DNA of 6,131 nt from Christensenella sp. UBA3700 (GTDB lineage Bacteria; Bacillota; Clostridia; Christensenellales; UBA3700), in assembly GCA_002372775.1 (NCBI GenBank), contig DFIJ01000014.1, positions 1 to 6,131 on the forward strand, in the 5' to 3' direction. The number at the start of each line of letters is the position of its first letter. The first letter of the stretch is position 1. The notes under the pieces were generated by a model. It had not been told where the DNA came from and made no database searches. It saw only the letters and a list, made by a program, of their open reading frames with translations. Shown here one piece after another: positions 4,617-6,131 of this stretch. The position numbers and the translations under genes are program-made.

Positions 4617-6131
4617 TGTTTGTTTTGTTTACGATGTTGAAGTCTTTCCAAACTTCTTTAGTGTAACTATTAAAAATACTGAAAGTGGTAATTATAAACA
4701 ATATGAGATAGGCGAACGTCGAAATGATTTACCAGATATTGCAAAACTATTTTTACATAAAGGAATTGTATTTTGCGGATATAATGTAATCCATTATGAT
4801 AATCCAATTATATCTTATCTTCTTTTAAACTATAAAAAACTTGTTTTAAAGCCTGTTTGAGAAGTTACTGCTGAAATTAAAGCCTTCTCTGATAAAATTA
4901 TTACTTCTGAAACGTCTGCTTCTTGATCACAGTATAAGTATGCAAATCTATTCCTAACTTTAGATTTACTTACAATGAAATGGTCTCAAAAATTAAGACC
5001 AAGTTTGAAAGCATTGCAAGTAACAATGGAATATCAAAATGTAGAAGAATATTCTGGTAATTTTGAGAAACCATTACCTAAATCAGAGATAGAAAATGTA
5101 CTTTCATACAATAAGAACGATGTTGATTCTACTGAAGAACTATTAAATCGTTCTAAAAAGGATATAGAACTTCGTCTTGCTATTGAAGATGAATATCATA
5201 TATCTGCTTTAAACAAAGATGGTGTAAATCTTGGAATGGAAATTATCAAAACAAGATATTTACAAGCAACAAATAAACAGTGATTTCAAATAAAGGATTT
5301 AAGAAGTCCTTGTACAAATCTTTGTTTTGCAGATATTATATTTCCATTTATATCTTTCAAAACTCCAACTCTACAAAATCTGTTAAAGGAACTAAAAGAA
5401 TTATGTGTTGATCCAAATGATAATTCGTTTGAAAAACACTTTATTCTTGGAGGTGTAGAGCACACTTTTGCTATGGGAGGAGTTCATAGTGTTAACGAAC
5501 CTGAAAGATTTGAACCAAATGATGACGAAGAACTAGAGGACGTGGATGTGGATTCAATGTATCCATCAATTATTGTATCTCAAGAATTATATCCTCAACA
5601 TCTTGGACCTGAGTTTACACAAGTATATGCAGGAATTCTATTTGAACGATTGGAAGCCAAAAGAAATGGTAATAAACTAAAGAATGAAACTTTAAAATTA
5701 TCTGTAAATGGACTTTCAGGTAATTTACAGAGTGAATATTCTTGATGTTACGATCCTAAAATGGCATTAACTATACGTATTAACGGTCAATTAATGTTGT
5801 TAATGCTTGCAGAAGGTCTTAGTGAACTAGGATGTCGTATTATTCAATCAAATACAGATGGAGTCTTTGTATTAATGAAAAAATCAATACGAGATAAGGC
5901 ACACGCTTGATGTGACGAATGATGTAAAATTACCGGATTAACACTTGCTGCAGATCATTTCGAAAGGTTCTATCAGTATGCTATTAATGATTATATTGGT
6001 GTAAAAGAAGGCTGAAGTAAATCTCACGATCCAAAACTTATTAAAACCAAAGGAATGTTTATTCAAGAAGCACAACTTGGCAAAGGATTGGCTCCATTGA
6101 TTATTCCTGAAGCATTAAATAAGTATTTTGT
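4600..6131 (+). CDS. polB: Family B DNA polymerase with 3'-5' exonuclease (TGA as Trp), 3' end missing
   Basis: Replicative DNA polymerase of the phage. It starts at ATG 4600 inside the end of the previous gene (17 nt overlap); 510 codons are visible. Exonuclease motifs: Exo I D12/E14 (VYDVEVFPN), Exo II N62/D67 (GYNVIHYDNP), Exo III Y170/D174 (SYNKND). Polymerase motif A is DVDSMYPSI, with metal ligand D316. Motif B is KLSVNGLSG (K366, N370), with Ser where KxxxNSxYG has Tyr. Motif C is QSNTDGV, where the first Asp of DTD is Asn418 and the key second Asp is D420. A KTKG (482-485) matches the KxY region. Motifs A and B are only 50 residues apart, so there is no room for the TPR2 insertion of protein-primed polymerases. 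Seven in-frame TGA (4858, 4924, 5281, 5743, 5908, 5920, 6013) against one TGG; that at 5743 gives SWCYDPKMA before the GQLMLL helix, a typical Trp site. The thumb and C-terminus lie beyond the window. Confidence 0.95.

Noticed and set aside
3509..5363. A shared 15-mer (TTATATCTTTCAAAA) in the 3452 gene and the polymerase
   Set aside because: Read in different codon frames, not flanked by further similarity, and rich in A/T; probably coincidence.
2084..6015. TGA read as Gly (table 25), or the TGA codons as pseudogene decay
   Set aside because: Conserved Trp positions in RNase H demand Trp, and the motifs are otherwise intact with no frameshifts and no in-frame TAA or TAG, so the genes are not decaying.

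Overview
This is a strongly AT-rich (about 30% G+C by eye), gene-packed window with every gene on the + strand. Eleven genes fill it almost without gaps: eight of the ten junctions overlap and the other two have gaps of 3 and 4 nt. The content (a GroEL chaperonin, RNase HI, a family B DNA polymerase, and many small unrecognised proteins) fits a large double-stranded DNA phage. It is probably part of its early/replication region.

The main property of the window is its genetic code. TGA must be read as tryptophan. Seventeen in-frame TGA codons lie inside five genes, and several sit where the protein family has a conserved Trp. The clearest cases are the four Trp of RNase HI around W81, W85, W104 and W120 (E. 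coli numbering). TAA and TAG both still end genes, so the code is table-4-like. Standard-code gene calling breaks RNase H and the polymerase and misses two small genes. None of the starts has a normally spaced Shine-Dalgarno sequence. That would suit a Bacteroidota host, such as those of crAss-like and other gut phages, where phage-specific recoding is known. A Mollicutes host, which itself uses this code, is the alternative.

Layout: 1-1212 C-terminal three quarters of GroEL; 1212-1484, 1488-1859 and 1840-2037 three small unknown genes; 2024-2587 RNase HI; 2460-2825 an unknown gene sharing 128 nt with RNase HI in another frame; 2825-3016 a tiny gene visible only when TGA is sense; 2967-3461 a four-helix protein that aligns with ferritin but lacks most diiron ligands; 3452-3763 another TGA-containing small gene; 3768-4616 a 282-residue unknown protein interrupted by two TGA codons; 4600 to the window end, family B DNA polymerase with exonuclease and palm motifs, 3' end missing.

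Tryptophan codons are very unevenly shared out. RNase H, the polymerase and the two small TGA genes use TGA 15 times and TGG once. GroEL, the 2460 gene and the 3768 gene use TGG 11 times and TGA twice. Within one apparent operon, some genes can therefore be read under either code, while the replication enzymes can be made only once TGA is decoded as Trp. The genes may be co-transcribed, because there is no room for separate promoters or terminators between them; this is an inference from layout. No tRNA, CRISPR, mobile element or origin was seen.
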